Assembly (NCBI RefSeq): GCF_019669985.1
Contig: NZ_AP019782.1
Span: 2,722,001-2,786,000, forward strand
DNA: 64,000 nt
From: Methylogaea oryzae
GTDB lineage: Bacteria > Pseudomonadota > Gammaproteobacteria > Methylococcales > Methylococcaceae
Direction of reading: 5' to 3'
Shown here: positions 35,735 through 47,234 of the stretch, one piece after another
Position numbering within the stretch: position 1 is the first letter of the stretch
Layout of the letters: every line of letters begins with the position of its first letter
Made by a program: the position numbers and the translations under genes
The notes under the pieces: generated by a model
Databases searched by the model: none
The model's input: the letters and a program-made list of their open reading frames with translations, nothing else
Told to the model about the DNA's origin: nothing

Positions 35735-37665
35735 CCCCGAATGAAGGTAACTTTGCCGTCGAAGGCGATTTTGACCGGCCCCGCCACCTCTTCGCGAACC
35801 TCCAGGCAAGCCCCGCCCATTTCCACGTACACGCCGGGATAAACGCCCTTGCGGACCAGGATTTCCCGCACGCCGGCCGCCAGCTCGCGCTGCTTGCCTT
35901 CGTGGAAGCGGGCATCGGCTTCCTCCATCTGCTTGGCGATTTCCGTCAAGCGCAGCAGCAAGCCGCGCAGTTCCTGGCGTTGCGTCGCCGAGATATGGGC
36001 CAGGACCTCGGGATGGACTTTGTACTGCTGGACCTGATCGTTGATTTTCACCCGCTCGGCGTTGAGCGCGTTTTTTTGGTGATCGTGCTGCTTCAGCTCC
36101 CGCAGCAAGGTATAGTCCCTGCCGGCCACCACCCGAGTTTTCATGTAGCTGGCGTTGCCGAGGTGCTTGGCCTCCACGCCCTTCAGGGCCACGACCTCGC
36201 CGCCGTAAATCGAACCGTTGCCGCAGCGGACGACACCCAGGCAATAAACGTGGGAAGCGATGATTTCGTTGGCGATCACCACGTCCCCCGCCACTTCGAT
36301 GCAGCAATCGTCCAGGTATTTGGCGGTTAGATTGCCGCCGCAGACCACCTTGCCGGCCTTGGCGCCGTGGATACCGGAATCCACGACGATATTGCCCTTG
36401 GCATGAAGGGTGGCGTCGTACACCGCGCCTTTGACGACGATGTCCCGGTCCGAATAAATGACGTCACCGCTGGCGACATCGCCCCGGATTACCACGTTGC
36501 CGGCGAAACGGATTTCGCCGCCGTCCGGACGCGCGTCCCCCTCGACGACGTACTCGTCCACCACATCCAGCGTGTTGCCGTGCAAAATCGGCGCACCGCG
36601 TATTTTTCCGGAAAACGCCTGCACGCCGTCGACGGTTTCCTGCGCAACGTTCTTGCCGGCGACGATGGCCGCCCGATGCACCGGCGCCACCGGCACCTCC
36701 GTCCCCAGCACGGTCTTGCCGGGCTTGCCCGGCACGGCCGGTTTCAGCACCACCAGCCGCTCCCCCGCATCGAACATGGCCAGGGGATTCTGGTGTTGCA
36801 GCTTCCAGTGCTGGGCATCGATGGTCTGCCAGCCGGGCCGACGGGCGAAGCGGAACTCGATTTCCGCGTCCTGCCCCGGCACCGGCTTGACGCCTTCGGC
36901 GGCGACCACGCCTGCCGCCTCGCCCTGGGCGAACGCTTGTTTCAGCGCCTCTTGGGAAATGCCGAAAACGATGCCGAGACCGCCGAGATAACGCAGCAAC
37001 TCCGGCAAGCCGGCCTCGGGATGGTCGAAGGAGACCGTCGCCCGGTAGCCGTCCGCGTCGACCGTCACCCGGAAGCAGGGCGACACGGCCACGGCGTTGC
37101 CGACCACCGCCGCGTAGCCGTCGGCCGCCGCGACGATCCTCTCCCCCGCCTCGTCGTATACGGCGTTTTCGCCCAAGCGAATCTCCAGCGCCTCCCCCGG
37201 CCGGGCGGGGATATGCTCGCCGAACACGTCGACGCCGAAGCGGCCTTCGCCCGGCGCCAGCATCGCGGCCAACTCATCGCCTTGTTTCACCGCGCCGTCC
37301 GGCGTCGTGAAGCAAGGCTGCAAACGGCTGTTTTCGCCGTCGACCGGGGCGACGCCCGCAGCGATTTTCGTATAGGACGTGGCGCTGAACGGTTCGAGCA
37401 GGCCGGCCAGCATGCTTTCGACCAAGTGCTCGTCGATTTTCGCCACCACGCCTTTTTCCGCCAGCAGCGTCTTGATGCTGCGCAGGGTGGGCCTTTTCCT
37501 GCCGTCGACGCTGCTGACGGCCAAATAGAGGCTCATGCGGTCTTCGCTGACGAGAACATGGGTGTCGCCGGCCCCATCGGAATGGGACAACAGCAAACGG
37601 CAATTCGCTAGCCTTGGCTCGAGCATCGTGCTTGTTGGGTCCTGGTGGTTAGTCGTCGCTTCCAT
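35731..37665 (-). CDS. DUF342 / FapA family protein
   Basis: 644 residues. The central part (about 250-500) is a run of glycine-rich beta-helix turns (GGEIRFAGNVVIRGDVASGD, AKGNIVVDSGIHGAKAGKVV) that define the DUF342 right-handed beta-helix; a C-terminal coiled coil (about 545-610) follows. FapA-type proteins have been tied to flagellar or chemosensory and polymer-binding roles, without a settled function. The ATG chosen (37665) has an AGGG site; the upstream extension is rejected. Its stop overlaps the reductase gene stop head-on. Confidence 0.85.
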   Translation of the reverse strand: MEATTNHQDPTSTMLEPRLANCRLLLSHSDGAGDTHVLVSEDRMSLYLAVSSVDGRKRPTLRSIKTLLAEKGVVAKIDEHLVESMLAGLLEPFSATSYTKIAAGVAPVDGENSRLQPCFTTPDGAVKQGDELAAMLAPGEGRFGVDVFGEHIPARPGEALEIRLGENAVYDEAGERIVAAADGYAAVVGNAVAVSPCFRVTVDADGYRATVSFDHPEAGLPELLRYLGGLGIVFGISQEALKQAFAQGEAAGVVAAEGVKPVPGQDAEIEFRFARRPGWQTIDAQHWKLQHQNPLAMFDAGERLVVLKPAVPGKPGKTVLGTEVPVAPVHRAAIVAGKNVAQETVDGVQAFSGKIRGAPILHGNTLDVVDEYVVEGDARPDGGEIRFAGNVVIRGDVASGDVIYSDRDIVVKGAVYDATLHAKGNIVVDSGIHGAKAGKVVCGGNLTAKYLDDCCIEVAGDVVIANEIIASHVYCLGVVRCGNGSIYGGEVVALKGVEAKHLGNASYMKTRVVAGRDYTLLRELKQHDHQKNALNAERVKINDQVQQYKVHPEVLAHISATQRQELRGLLLRLTEIAKQMEEADARFHEGKQRELAAGVREILVRKGVYPGVYVEMGGACLEVREEVAGPVKIAFDGKVTFIRG

Positions 37666-37727
37666 CGGCCCTATATTCCGCGAAAAACGCCCGCGCGCCA
37701 ACTGCAAGCGGGGATTTCGCCCTGGAA

Positions 37728-38951
<1,224 letters not shown>

Positions 38952-38976
38952 AACCCGCCATAAAACGGACACCGCC

Positions 38977-39468
38977 ATGACCGACAAGAAATTCTCCGCC
39001 ACCCTGCCCCGCCGCCGCTACTGGAGCGACGCCCTGGACAACGCCGCCGCCTGCCCCGAATGCGGCGCGGCACTGGAACCAGACTACCACTGCTACGTGA
39101 TGGTGATCCGCGAAAAGAAGAACAACACGCCGTATCTCACCGGCAACCGCGACGGCAGTTTTTGCCCGCAATGCCCGGTGGTGGTGCTGGATACGCAAGC
39201 CTTCGCCAAAACCGCCAAAGAGAACAGCCGCCAAGCCAACCCGCTGTTCACCATCCTCGGCATCGTCGACCTCGCCGCCGTGCCGGAGGACAAGCGGGAA
39301 CAGGAGTTCGGCGACGACAATCCCGTCCCCCTCGTGGAATTCCTCAACATCGACGACGAAGTGGCGGCCAGCCACGACCCCATCGTGCGGGAATCCCCCA
39401 AAACCGGCCGCAACGATCCCTGCCCCTGCGGCAGCGGCAAGAAATTCAAGAAATGCTGCGGCGCTTGA
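38977..39468 (+). CDS. SEC-C motif zinc-binding protein
   Basis: 163 residues. Two Cys pairs near the N-terminus ([16 protein letters not shown]) form a zinc ribbon, and the C-terminus ends with the SEC-C motif [18 protein letters not shown], which binds one zinc. Similar short proteins are found next to housekeeping genes, with no settled function. Not essential to dapE function. Ends 170 bases before pip. Confidence 0.87.
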   Translation: MTDKKFSATLPRRRYWSDALDNAAACPECGAALEPDYHCYVMVIREKKNNTPYLTGNRDGSFCPQCPVVVLDTQAFAKTAKENSRQANPLFTILGIVDLAAVPEDKREQEFGDDNPVPLVEFLNIDDEVAASHDPIVRESPKTGRNDPCPCGSGKKFKKCCGA

Positions 39469-39638
39469 GCGAACGCTGACCGGATCGCGCGGACGCTTCT
39501 TGGCGGCGCGCCGCCCAAGGGAACCGTCCGCGCCTTAGGCGGGGCGTGTCGAACGCCCACGCCTTAATCCCGCCGCCTCCGCTCGGAAGAAAAGCGCTTG
39601 GCCCGCTGCCGCCGCCGACCGGCTGCTAGAATGAAACC

Positions 39639-40592
39639 ATGAAAAGCTTGTATGCCCCCATCGAACCGTTCGCGGTCCACAAACTCGCCGTGGGCCACGG
39701 GCACCACGTATGCGTGGAGGAATGCGGCAATCCCCAGGGGTTGCCGGTGCTCTTCCTGCACGGCGGCCCGGGCGCCGGCTGCAAGCTCCACCACCGCGGC
39801 TTCTTCGACCCCGCCCGCTACCGCGCCGTCCTGCTGGACCAGCGCGGCGCCGGCCGTTCCACGCCCCACGGCGGCTTGCAGCACAACACCACGACCCATT
39901 TGCTGGAAGATTTGGAAGCGGTGCGCAAAAAGCTGGGGATCGAGCGCTGGCTGCTGTTCGGCGGCTCCTGGGGCGCCGCCTTGGCGCTGCTGTACGCGCA
40001 AAAGCACCCCAAGCGCGTACTGGGCCTGGTGCTGCGCGGCAGTTTCCTCGCCCGCCCCAGCGACCTGGACTGGTTCCTCGGCGCCGGCGCCGGCCGCATC
40101 TATCCGGAAGCCTGGCAGCGCTTCCTGCACAGCGTTCCGCCGGAACACCGCGACGCCCCCATCCCCCACCTCTACGCGCAGATCACCGGCGACGACGAAC
40201 TGGCCCAGCGCCGCGCCGCCCGCGCCTGGATGTTGTGGGGCGGCCAGGTGACCCTGGGCGAGGACTTCGACCCGGCGCCCCTGGACAAGCATTTGTCCCA
40301 AGAACAATTGCACAAGGCCCGTATCGAGCTGCACTACGCCGCCCATCGCTACTTCCTGGCGGACAATCAGATTCTCGATAACTGCCCCGCCATCGCCCAC
40401 CTGCCGGCCGTCGTCATCCACGGCCGCAAGGATCTGGTATGCGTCGCGGAAGCGGCGTTTTCCCTGCACCAAACCCTGCCGGAATCGGAACTGCGCATCC
40501 TGCCCGACGCCGGCCACATCGCCGAAGGAGACTCCATGATCGACGCCCTGGTGGACGCCGCCGACCGCATGGCCGAGAGGCTACAGCCATGA
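39639..40592 (+). CDS. pip: Proline iminopeptidase (alpha/beta hydrolase)
   Basis: 317 residues. The HGGPG motif (41-45) and nucleophile elbow GGSWGA with Ser110 are diagnostic of S33-family prolyl aminopeptidase; Asp (DQRGAGRST) and the distal HGRKDLVC segment complete the fold. It removes N-terminal proline from peptides in the cytoplasm. Stop overlaps the ubiX ATG by 4 bases, so the two genes are coupled. Confidence 0.95.
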   Translation: MKSLYAPIEPFAVHKLAVGHGHHVCVEECGNPQGLPVLFLHGGPGAGCKLHHRGFFDPARYRAVLLDQRGAGRSTPHGGLQHNTTTHLLEDLEAVRKKLGIERWLLFGGSWGAALALLYAQKHPKRVLGLVLRGSFLARPSDLDWFLGAGAGRIYPEAWQRFLHSVPPEHRDAPIPHLYAQITGDDELAQRRAARAWMLWGGQVTLGEDFDPAPLDKHLSQEQLHKARIELHYAAHRYFLADNQILDNCPAIAHLPAVVIHGRKDLVCVAEAAFSLHQTLPESELRILPDAGHIAEGDSMIDALVDAADRMAERLQP

Positions 40593-41179
40593 ACCGCCCG
40601 CAACGGCTGGTCATCGGCATGACCGGCGCCACCGGCGCCGTGTACGGCTTGCGCTTGCTGCAAGTGCTGCGGGAGATCGGCGGCTGGGAAACCCATCTGG
40701 TCATCTCAGACGCCGGGCTGCTCAACCTCAAGCACGAGCTGAACCTGAGCCGCCAGGACATCCGCGCCTGGGCCGACGTGACCCACGGCATCGACGACAT
40801 CGCCGCCAGCATCGCCAGCGGCGGTTTCGTCACCGCCGGCATGATCGTCGCCCCCTGTTCCATGAAAACCCTGGCGGCCATGGCCCACGGCTTCGGCGAC
40901 AACCTCATCAGCCGCGCCGCCGACGTGACGCTGAAGGAACGCCGCCGCCTGGTGGTGGTGCCGCGGGAAACGCCCCTCAACCTGGCCCATATCCGCAACA
41001 TGGCCGCCGTCACCGAAATGGGCGGCATCATCTACCCGCCCCTGCCGGCGTTTTACGGCGGCGAGAAAACGCTGGAAAAGCTCATCGACGAAACCGTGGG
41101 ACGCATCCTGGCCCTGTTCGGCGTGGCGGCGGACCATCTTTACCAGCCGTGGGAAGGGCTCAAGCAGCCGCCCGACTGA
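40589..41179 (+). CDS. ubiX: Flavin prenyltransferase UbiX
   Basis: 196 residues. UbiX joins dimethylallyl phosphate to FMN to make prenyl-FMN, the cofactor of the UbiD decarboxylase of ubiquinone synthesis. GMTGATGAVYGLRLL at the N-terminus and the VAPCSMKTLAAMAHG segment form the FMN site. The ATG is preceded by the pip stop in an ATGA. No ubiD is present in the window. Confidence 0.96.
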   Translation: MNRPQRLVIGMTGATGAVYGLRLLQVLREIGGWETHLVISDAGLLNLKHELNLSRQDIRAWADVTHGIDDIAASIASGGFVTAGMIVAPCSMKTLAAMAHGFGDNLISRAADVTLKERRRLVVVPRETPLNLAHIRNMAAVTEMGGIIYPPLPAFYGGEKTLEKLIDETVGRILALFGVAADHLYQPWEGLKQPPD

Positions 41180-41262
41180 TTCGAGGGCGGCCGGCCATCG
41201 ATCGCGGGCATTTTCCCGGCGTCGGCACTACAATCAATCCGTCGTCGGCTGATCCCTCCACC

Positions 41263-44061
41263 ATGGACTTGCGCATACCACCGCTGCATCCTGCCGTAAA
41301 ATACCTCTTGGCGCTGCCGGCCGCCGTCGGCCTATACGCCCTGCTGGGCGGCGTCGGCGTGCCGTGGCTGTTGCGCGGCCAATTGACGCAATGGACGGCG
41401 CAGCATCCCGAATTCACCGCCGGCGTCGAGCGCATCCGCTACAACCCGTTCAGCGCCAAGCTGGCCCTGAAAGGGCTGGATCTGGCCGTGGCCGGCCCGG
41501 CGGCGCCGCTGCGCCTCCGGGTCGCGGAACTCTCGGCCAACGCGGAAGTCTGGGCCAGCCTGGGCGGCAAGCGCCTGGTGCTGGACGAAATCCGCGTCGC
41601 CGCTCCCGAACTGGAGATCGGCGACGCCGCCGCCCTGGCCGGGCTGTTCGCCGGCCCCGACGGCGGCGAGGCCGCCCTGCCGGTGCGCATCGGCCGGCTG
41701 GTGCTGGAAGAGGGCCAAATCCGCCAACCGGCCGGCGGCGCGACAACCTCCATGCCGCTGCAATTGGAGGGTATCGACTTCCAATTGGACCATTTCTCCA
41801 GCGACGGCGGCGAACCGGCGTTCCTGCAACTGGAAGCCCAAGCCGACAACGGCGCCAAGCTGTCTGCCCACGCCAGCCTGAGCCTGTCCCCGCTCGCCGT
41901 CGACGCCGCGCTGTTCGTGGACGACCTGCCGCTGCAACCGCTGTGGCAGCGTTATGTGGCTATGCCAAGCCTATCCTTGCAGCAAGGCGCGGCCTCCCTG
42001 GCCACCCCCATCGCCTACCGGGCCGACAGCGGGGTCGTCATCGGCCCCGGCACGCTCAAGCTGCGAAATCTGGACTTGCAGGACACGGCGCAGCAAACCG
42101 CCCTATTGCAGGCGCCGGCGGTGGAACTTCGTCGCGTCACCGTGGACTTGCGAAAGCAGCGGGCCGAAATCGACGCCATCGAGGCCGACAAAGCCCAAGT
42201 AGCCGGCTGGATAGCCGCCGGCGGCGCATTGAACTACTCGGGATACGGCAAGGACGAAAAGGACGGCGGCGCGCCGCCCGCCTGGCATTACCGCATCGGC
42301 CGAGTGGGGTTGACGGAAGCGCAACTGCGCTTGCAGGACCGCTCCCGCGCCGACGGCGCCAGCCTGACCCTGGCGCCTTTGTCGCTGACCTTGGAGGCGT
42401 TGGGCAACGGCGCCGACGCGGCCCCGCTCAAGCTGGCCCTGGAGAGCGCCGTCAACGGCCAAGGCCAGCTGCAGCTGGGCGTTACAGCCGGCAAATCCGG
42501 AGAGGTCGCCGCCGACATCAAGGCGCAGCGAATCGACCTGACCCCCTTGGACGTTTATCTCCAACCCTTCACCAAAGTGAAATTGACGGAAGGCAACCTC
42601 GACCTGGCCGGCCGCCTGGATTATCGCGGCGGCGACGCGCCCCAGGTGCGGTTCGAAGGGGAAGCCGCCGTCAACGACCTGGCCGTGGAGCGCCGCGACG
42701 ACAATACGGACTTGCTGCGTTGGCAGCGGCTGCACCTCAAGGGCGTCAGCCTCGGCTATCCGCAAGGGCCGCTGAACATCGCCGAAGTCGTCGCCGAGCA
42801 GCCCTATGCCCGCATCGCCATCGAAGCCGACCAAACCCTCAACTGGGCCAAGTTGGCCGGCGGCGAAAGCAAAGCCTCCCAACCCGGCCCGGCTTTCCCG
42901 GTCGCCATCGGCGCCTTGCGCATCAGGAACGGCATGTCGGATTTCGCCGACCACACGCTGCGGCCGGAGTTCGCCGCCACCATCCATCGGCTGGACGGCG
43001 ACATCAAGGGACTGTCGTCCAATCCCGACGCCCGCGCCTCCCTGCTGCTGGAAGGCCAGGTGGACCAGTACGCCCCGGTGCGGGTGCAGGGCATGCTCAA
43101 CCCGTTCCGGGCCGGCGCCTATACCGACATCGAAATGCACTTCCACAACATGGACCTGACGCGGCTGTCGCCCTATTCGGGCAAATTCGCCGGCTACCGC
43201 ATCGAAAAAGGCAAGCTGACCCTGGACCTGCGCTACCGCTTGGAAAACCGCAAGCTGGACGCGGAGAACCAGGTCATCATGGACCACCTGACCCTGGGCG
43301 AACGGGTGGAAAGCAAAACCGCCACGTCCCTCCCCATCGGCTTGGCCATCGCCTTGCTGCGCGATTCCGACGGCAAAATCGACATCCACCTGCCCATTTC
43401 CGGCAACCTGGACGATCCCAAATTCAGCCTGCGCGACCTGTACGCCCAGGCCATCACCGGCCTCATCACCAAACTGGTGAGTTCGCCCTTCACCGTGCTG
43501 GGCAATCTGCTGGAAGGAGACGCTGAGGAATACGGCCGGGTGGCGTTTTTCCCCGGCAAGGCGCTGCTTTCGCCGCAACAAAAGGACAAGCTGCTCAAGC
43601 TGGCCGACGCGCTGCAACAGCGCAGCGGCCTGAATCTGGAGATCCGCGGAGTGACCGACCCGGAACGCGACCGCGCGGCCCTGCCGGAAGTGCGCCTGCA
43701 AAACCGCATCCGCCATCAATGGCGGGACGAACTGCGCGCCAAGCGGGTGGAACTGACGCCGGAGCGCCGGCGCCAGCCGGTGCCCGAAGGCGATTACAAA
43801 CGGCTGCTGCTGGCGCAATACAGCAAATTCGGCCTGGGCACGACGCAAGACGCCGAACTGGCGCACCAAGCGCTGCTGGCGAAACTGGCGGTCACCGACA
43901 CGGATTTGCGCCAGTTGGCGCAGCGGCGGGCGGAGCGCATCCGCGAATTTCTGGTGAAGGACGGCGGCATCGCCGAGCAGCGGGTTTACCTGCTGGACGT
44001 GCTGGTGGAATCCAAGCCGGGGCGGGAACTGGAATCGCTGCTGCTGCTCAACGGCTCCTGA
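41263..44061 (+). CDS. DUF748 (AsmA-like) domain protein
   Basis: 932 residues. One N-terminal transmembrane helix (about 13-33), then a long periplasmic repetitive beta-rich region (DUF748), in the AsmA-like superfamily of proteins proposed to carry lipids between membranes; a C-terminal helical section of about 150 residues (LLSPQQKDKLLKLADALQQR) follows. No enzymatic motif seen. The start at 41263 gives a clean anchor; a 38-codon upstream extension has no support. Stands alone between ubiX and the convergent HD-GYP gene. Confidence 0.86.
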   Translation: MDLRIPPLHPAVKYLLALPAAVGLYALLGGVGVPWLLRGQLTQWTAQHPEFTAGVERIRYNPFSAKLALKGLDLAVAGPAAPLRLRVAELSANAEVWASLGGKRLVLDEIRVAAPELEIGDAAALAGLFAGPDGGEAALPVRIGRLVLEEGQIRQPAGGATTSMPLQLEGIDFQLDHFSSDGGEPAFLQLEAQADNGAKLSAHASLSLSPLAVDAALFVDDLPLQPLWQRYVAMPSLSLQQGAASLATPIAYRADSGVVIGPGTLKLRNLDLQDTAQQTALLQAPAVELRRVTVDLRKQRAEIDAIEADKAQVAGWIAAGGALNYSGYGKDEKDGGAPPAWHYRIGRVGLTEAQLRLQDRSRADGASLTLAPLSLTLEALGNGADAAPLKLALESAVNGQGQLQLGVTAGKSGEVAADIKAQRIDLTPLDVYLQPFTKVKLTEGNLDLAGRLDYRGGDAPQVRFEGEAAVNDLAVERRDDNTDLLRWQRLHLKGVSLGYPQGPLNIAEVVAEQPYARIAIEADQTLNWAKLAGGESKASQPGPAFPVAIGALRIRNGMSDFADHTLRPEFAATIHRLDGDIKGLSSNPDARASLLLEGQVDQYAPVRVQGMLNPFRAGAYTDIEMHFHNMDLTRLSPYSGKFAGYRIEKGKLTLDLRYRLENRKLDAENQVIMDHLTLGERVESKTATSLPIGLAIALLRDSDGKIDIHLPISGNLDDPKFSLRDLYAQAITGLITKLVSSPFTVLGNLLEGDAEEYGRVAFFPGKALLSPQQKDKLLKLADALQQRSGLNLEIRGVTDPERDRAALPEVRLQNRIRHQWRDELRAKRVELTPERRRQPVPEGDYKRLLLAQYSKFGLGTTQDAELAHQALLAKLAVTDTDLRQLAQRRAERIREFLVKDGGIAEQRVYLLDVLVESKPGRELESLLLLNGS

Positions 44062-44090
44062 CCGGATGACCGCCCGCCGCCAGCGGCGGA

Positions 44091-45635
44091 CTAGGCCGGA
44101 CCGCCGTTGTCCGTCTCCAGCATGGCGATCACCGCGTCCAAATCGCCCCGCCGGTACAACCCGAGGAAGGCCTCCACCACCGCCGGATCGAAGCGAATGC
44201 CGGCGCCGCGCTCGACCTCGGCGGCGGCCTCGTCCAGCGGCCAGGGCTCTTTGTAGGGGCGGCGGCTCGCCAGGGCGTCGAATACGTCCACCACGGAAAC
44301 GATGCGGGTCGCCAAGGGCAGCTCGCCGGACGGGCGGCCTTCCGGATAGCCCTTGCCGTCCCAGCGTTCGTGGTGATGCAGCGCGATCTCCTGGGCCAAG
44401 CCGAGGAAATGGTCGTGGCCGAGGATGGAGGCGCCGATCAGGGTGTGCTGCTGCATGATGGCGAATTCTTCCGGCGTATAACGCCCCGGCTTGTTCAGCA
44501 GGTCGTCGGCGATGCCGATTTTGCCCACGTCGTGCAGGCGGCTGGCGCGCCCATACAACTCCGCTTCCTTGGCGTCGACGCCCATTGCCACCGCGACCAG
44601 CCGGGTGTAGGCGTCGATGCGGTTGATGTGGCGGCCGGTATTTTTATCCTTGAACTCGGCGATCTCCGCCAGCATGTCCACGGCGTGCTCGTAGGAAGCC
44701 TGCAAATCGATGTGCAGCCTCAGGTTTTCCAGGGCGCTGGAGCATTGGTTGGCGACCATTTGCAGCAAATCGCGATCCGCTTGCGACAAATCGTCGGTGG
44801 GCTCGACGTAGATGAAGCCGGCCGTGCGCTGCTGCACCCGCAAGGGCAACACCAGGGCGTGGCCCGACAGCGAAGCTGCCGGGTTGTCGCTTTCCAGCGC
44901 TTGCAGGCACAAGGCCCGCACCGTCGCGAAACGGCGCTCGTCGCGGAAAGCGTCGGAGCGGGCCTGGATGGTGACGTCGCGGCCGTCGATGGTGGCGATG
45001 ACGCCCTCGATGGTGCTGATGAAGCTGCTCTCGTCCAAACGGCACAGGCCGATGACCTGGGTCAGCACGCCTTCGAAAAAATCGCTGAGGGAAGTGCTGG
45101 AGATGCGGTAGATGTCCGGCGTCACTTCCAGCACGCGGGACAGGCCGCGCCGGTTCAGCTCGATGATTTTCAGGTCGCGGTAGGCTTTGATGGCCGTGCG
45201 CACCGTGGTGTAGAGCCGCTGGGCGGTGAGCTCGGTTTTGTCCTTGTAGTCGTCGATGTCGTAATGGTCGATGACGTAGCGCTCCGGCGCGACGCCGGGC
45301 TGGCCGGTGCGTATGACGATGCGCACCATGGCGTTGCCCAGTTCGTTGCGGATGTACTCCACCAGTTGGAGGCCGGCGTTGTCGGTTTCCATCACCACGT
45401 CGATCAGCGCCACCGCGATGTCGCCGTGCCGTGCCAACAACGCCTTGGCCGCCTCGGCCGAGGAGGCCTCCAGGATTTCCAGTTCGCGGTTGGCGAAGCG
45501 GAAGTTCTTCAGGTTGAGCCGCGTCAGGCTGCGCACGTCCGGCTCGTCGTCCACCACCAGCACTTTCCAAACGTAGTGCGGCTCGAAATCGACGACGTCC
45601 TGACTCGACGGTGCGGTGCGGCGTACAAGCTTCAT
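44091..45635 (-). CDS. Response regulator with DUF3369 and HD-GYP domain
   Basis: 514 residues. Receiver at the N-terminus with Asp79 (ALIDVVMETDN), a DUF3369 segment in the middle (about 140-330, GAF-like), and HD-GYP at the C-terminus with HDVGKIGIADD and ERWDGKGYPEG. The DUF3369 arrangement is typical of a conserved class of c-di-GMP phosphodiesterase regulators. It is ATGA-coupled to the heme-sensor kinase upstream, which is its probable phosphodonor. Confidence 0.93.
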   Translation of the reverse strand: MKLVRRTAPSSQDVVDFEPHYVWKVLVVDDEPDVRSLTRLNLKNFRFANRELEILEASSAEAAKALLARHGDIAVALIDVVMETDNAGLQLVEYIRNELGNAMVRIVIRTGQPGVAPERYVIDHYDIDDYKDKTELTAQRLYTTVRTAIKAYRDLKIIELNRRGLSRVLEVTPDIYRISSTSLSDFFEGVLTQVIGLCRLDESSFISTIEGVIATIDGRDVTIQARSDAFRDERRFATVRALCLQALESDNPAASLSGHALVLPLRVQQRTAGFIYVEPTDDLSQADRDLLQMVANQCSSALENLRLHIDLQASYEHAVDMLAEIAEFKDKNTGRHINRIDAYTRLVAVAMGVDAKEAELYGRASRLHDVGKIGIADDLLNKPGRYTPEEFAIMQQHTLIGASILGHDHFLGLAQEIALHHHERWDGKGYPEGRPSGELPLATRIVSVVDVFDALASRRPYKEPWPLDEAAAEVERGAGIRFDPAVVEAFLGLYRRGDLDAVIAMLETDNGGPA

Positions 45636-47227
45636 AAATGGGTTTGCGGCGATTTTTCCGGGAACGTGGAACAACTATAGTCGGCCGGCACGACGATATG
45701 GAAACGGCTGCCGCGCCCGGCCGCGCTGGCGCAATGAATAGTACCACCCAGCTTGCCGGTGACTATCGTATAGCACAAATACAGCCCCAGCCCGGTCCCG
45801 CCGTGGGAGCGGCGCGTGGTGTAAAAGGGCTCGAACAAATGGGCGGCCGTCTCCTCGTCCATGCCGGCGCCGTCGTCCGCCACGTCCAGACACAACCGGC
45901 CGGTCGAGTCCGGACGGACGACGAGGTCCAACCGCCCGGCGCGGGTGCCTTCGGCAAAAGCGTGTTGCACGCTATTGAGCACCAGATTGGTCAGCACTTG
46001 GTCGTACAGGCCGGGAACGCCCCGCACCCGCAAGCCTTCCGGACAGTCCAATCGCACATCGATGGGCGCGCGCTTGAGCAGGTTGTGCAGGGCCAACAGC
46101 ACGTCCTGGATCAGCTCGCCCAGGTCGAATTCGCGCGACTGCTCCGACACCTGGTCCACGGCGGTGCGCTTGAAGCTGCGCACCAGGCCGGCGGCGCGGC
46201 GCAAGTTGGCCAGAGCCAAGGTCGACGATTCGCCGAGAATATCCAACTGGGCGCGCAGTTCATCCTCGCGCACCTCGTCTTCCGCCAGCAGCGCCTCGAT
46301 GTCGCGCAGGGCCTCCTCGCCTTGGGACACCGCGCCCACCGCCACGCCCACCGGCGTGTTGATCTCGTGGGCGAAGCCCGCCACCATGCGCCCCAAGCCG
46401 GCCAGGGTTTCGCTTTGCACCAGTTCGTTCCTGGCCTGGTCCAATGCCGCGATGCTGCCTTCCAAATCCAGCCAACGGCGGCGCAGCTGCGCCAGCGCCC
46501 AACCGCTCAGGCCCGCCACCAGCAGGAAAACCGCCACGTGCTGGGCGACGGTTTTGCGCACGCTAGGCGCCGCCGCCGCCTCGAAAGGCGCGAACGATTG
46601 GCTGACGCTGATGCCGCCGCGCACGTCGCCCAGCTTGTAGCCGTGCTGGCCGTGGCACTTGAGGCAGGTCTCGTTGACGTACAAAGGCGCCATGTAACGG
46701 AACTGCGCGCCGCCCGACCCTGCTTCCAGGCTGCTGGCCTCGTGCCCCTTGCCGTCGACGAAATCCTGCAAGATGGCCCGCTCCCAGGCATCCGCCGCGT
46801 TGCCGGGGCGGATCGGATCCAAGCTGGTGATGTGGAACACCACCTGGCTTTCTTTCTGCGCGATTTCCGCGATCAGCCGCGTCATGTAGGCGGGATTGAT
46901 CATGGTTAGCCGCTGGCCGTCGGTGGTGGTTACGTCCCGGCGCGGATGCCGCAAATAGGGGTTGGGTTCGGTGGCGGCGTCCACCGGCACGTATACCGCC
47001 TCGTGGCTGGCGTTCCACTGGCGGGTGAGCCACACCATTTCGAACATATTGCGCGCGCCGGCCAGCGCTACTTGAAGATTGTGGCGATGGATGTCCTGCA
47101 GGCTGAAATGCAGCGAAACGGCAACGATGGCCGCCCACAGCGCCAATAAGCCCCACCAGTAACGGCGCTGCAACAGAAAAGGCGGAATGGCCGGGCGGGA
47201 GGTTACGGGCAACTCCGCGACGGCCAT
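45632..47227 (-). CDS. Sensor histidine kinase with periplasmic c-type heme (DUF3365-like) domain
   Basis: 531 residues. One helix at about 24-42, a periplasmic region to about 228 ending in a CLKCH heme c motif (188-192), a second helix (229-247), then HisKA with His287 (GFAHEINTPVG) and HATPase (NLVLNSVQHAF, DDGAGMDEE, GTGLGLYLCYTI). The periplasmic domain resembles DUF3365/Tll0287-type heme domains that sense redox state or small gases; the ligand is unknown. First gene of a two-gene unit with the HD-GYP regulator, overlapping by 4 bases. Confidence 0.9.
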   Translation of the reverse strand: MAVAELPVTSRPAIPPFLLQRRYWWGLLALWAAIVAVSLHFSLQDIHRHNLQVALAGARNMFEMVWLTRQWNASHEAVYVPVDAATEPNPYLRHPRRDVTTTDGQRLTMINPAYMTRLIAEIAQKESQVVFHITSLDPIRPGNAADAWERAILQDFVDGKGHEASSLEAGSGGAQFRYMAPLYVNETCLKCHGQHGYKLGDVRGGISVSQSFAPFEAAAAPSVRKTVAQHVAVFLLVAGLSGWALAQLRRRWLDLEGSIAALDQARNELVQSETLAGLGRMVAGFAHEINTPVGVAVGAVSQGEEALRDIEALLAEDEVREDELRAQLDILGESSTLALANLRRAAGLVRSFKRTAVDQVSEQSREFDLGELIQDVLLALHNLLKRAPIDVRLDCPEGLRVRGVPGLYDQVLTNLVLNSVQHAFAEGTRAGRLDLVVRPDSTGRLCLDVADDGAGMDEETAAHLFEPFYTTRRSHGGTGLGLYLCYTIVTGKLGGTIHCASAAGRGSRFHIVVPADYSCSTFPEKSPQTHL

Positions 47228-47234
47228 GGGAAAC

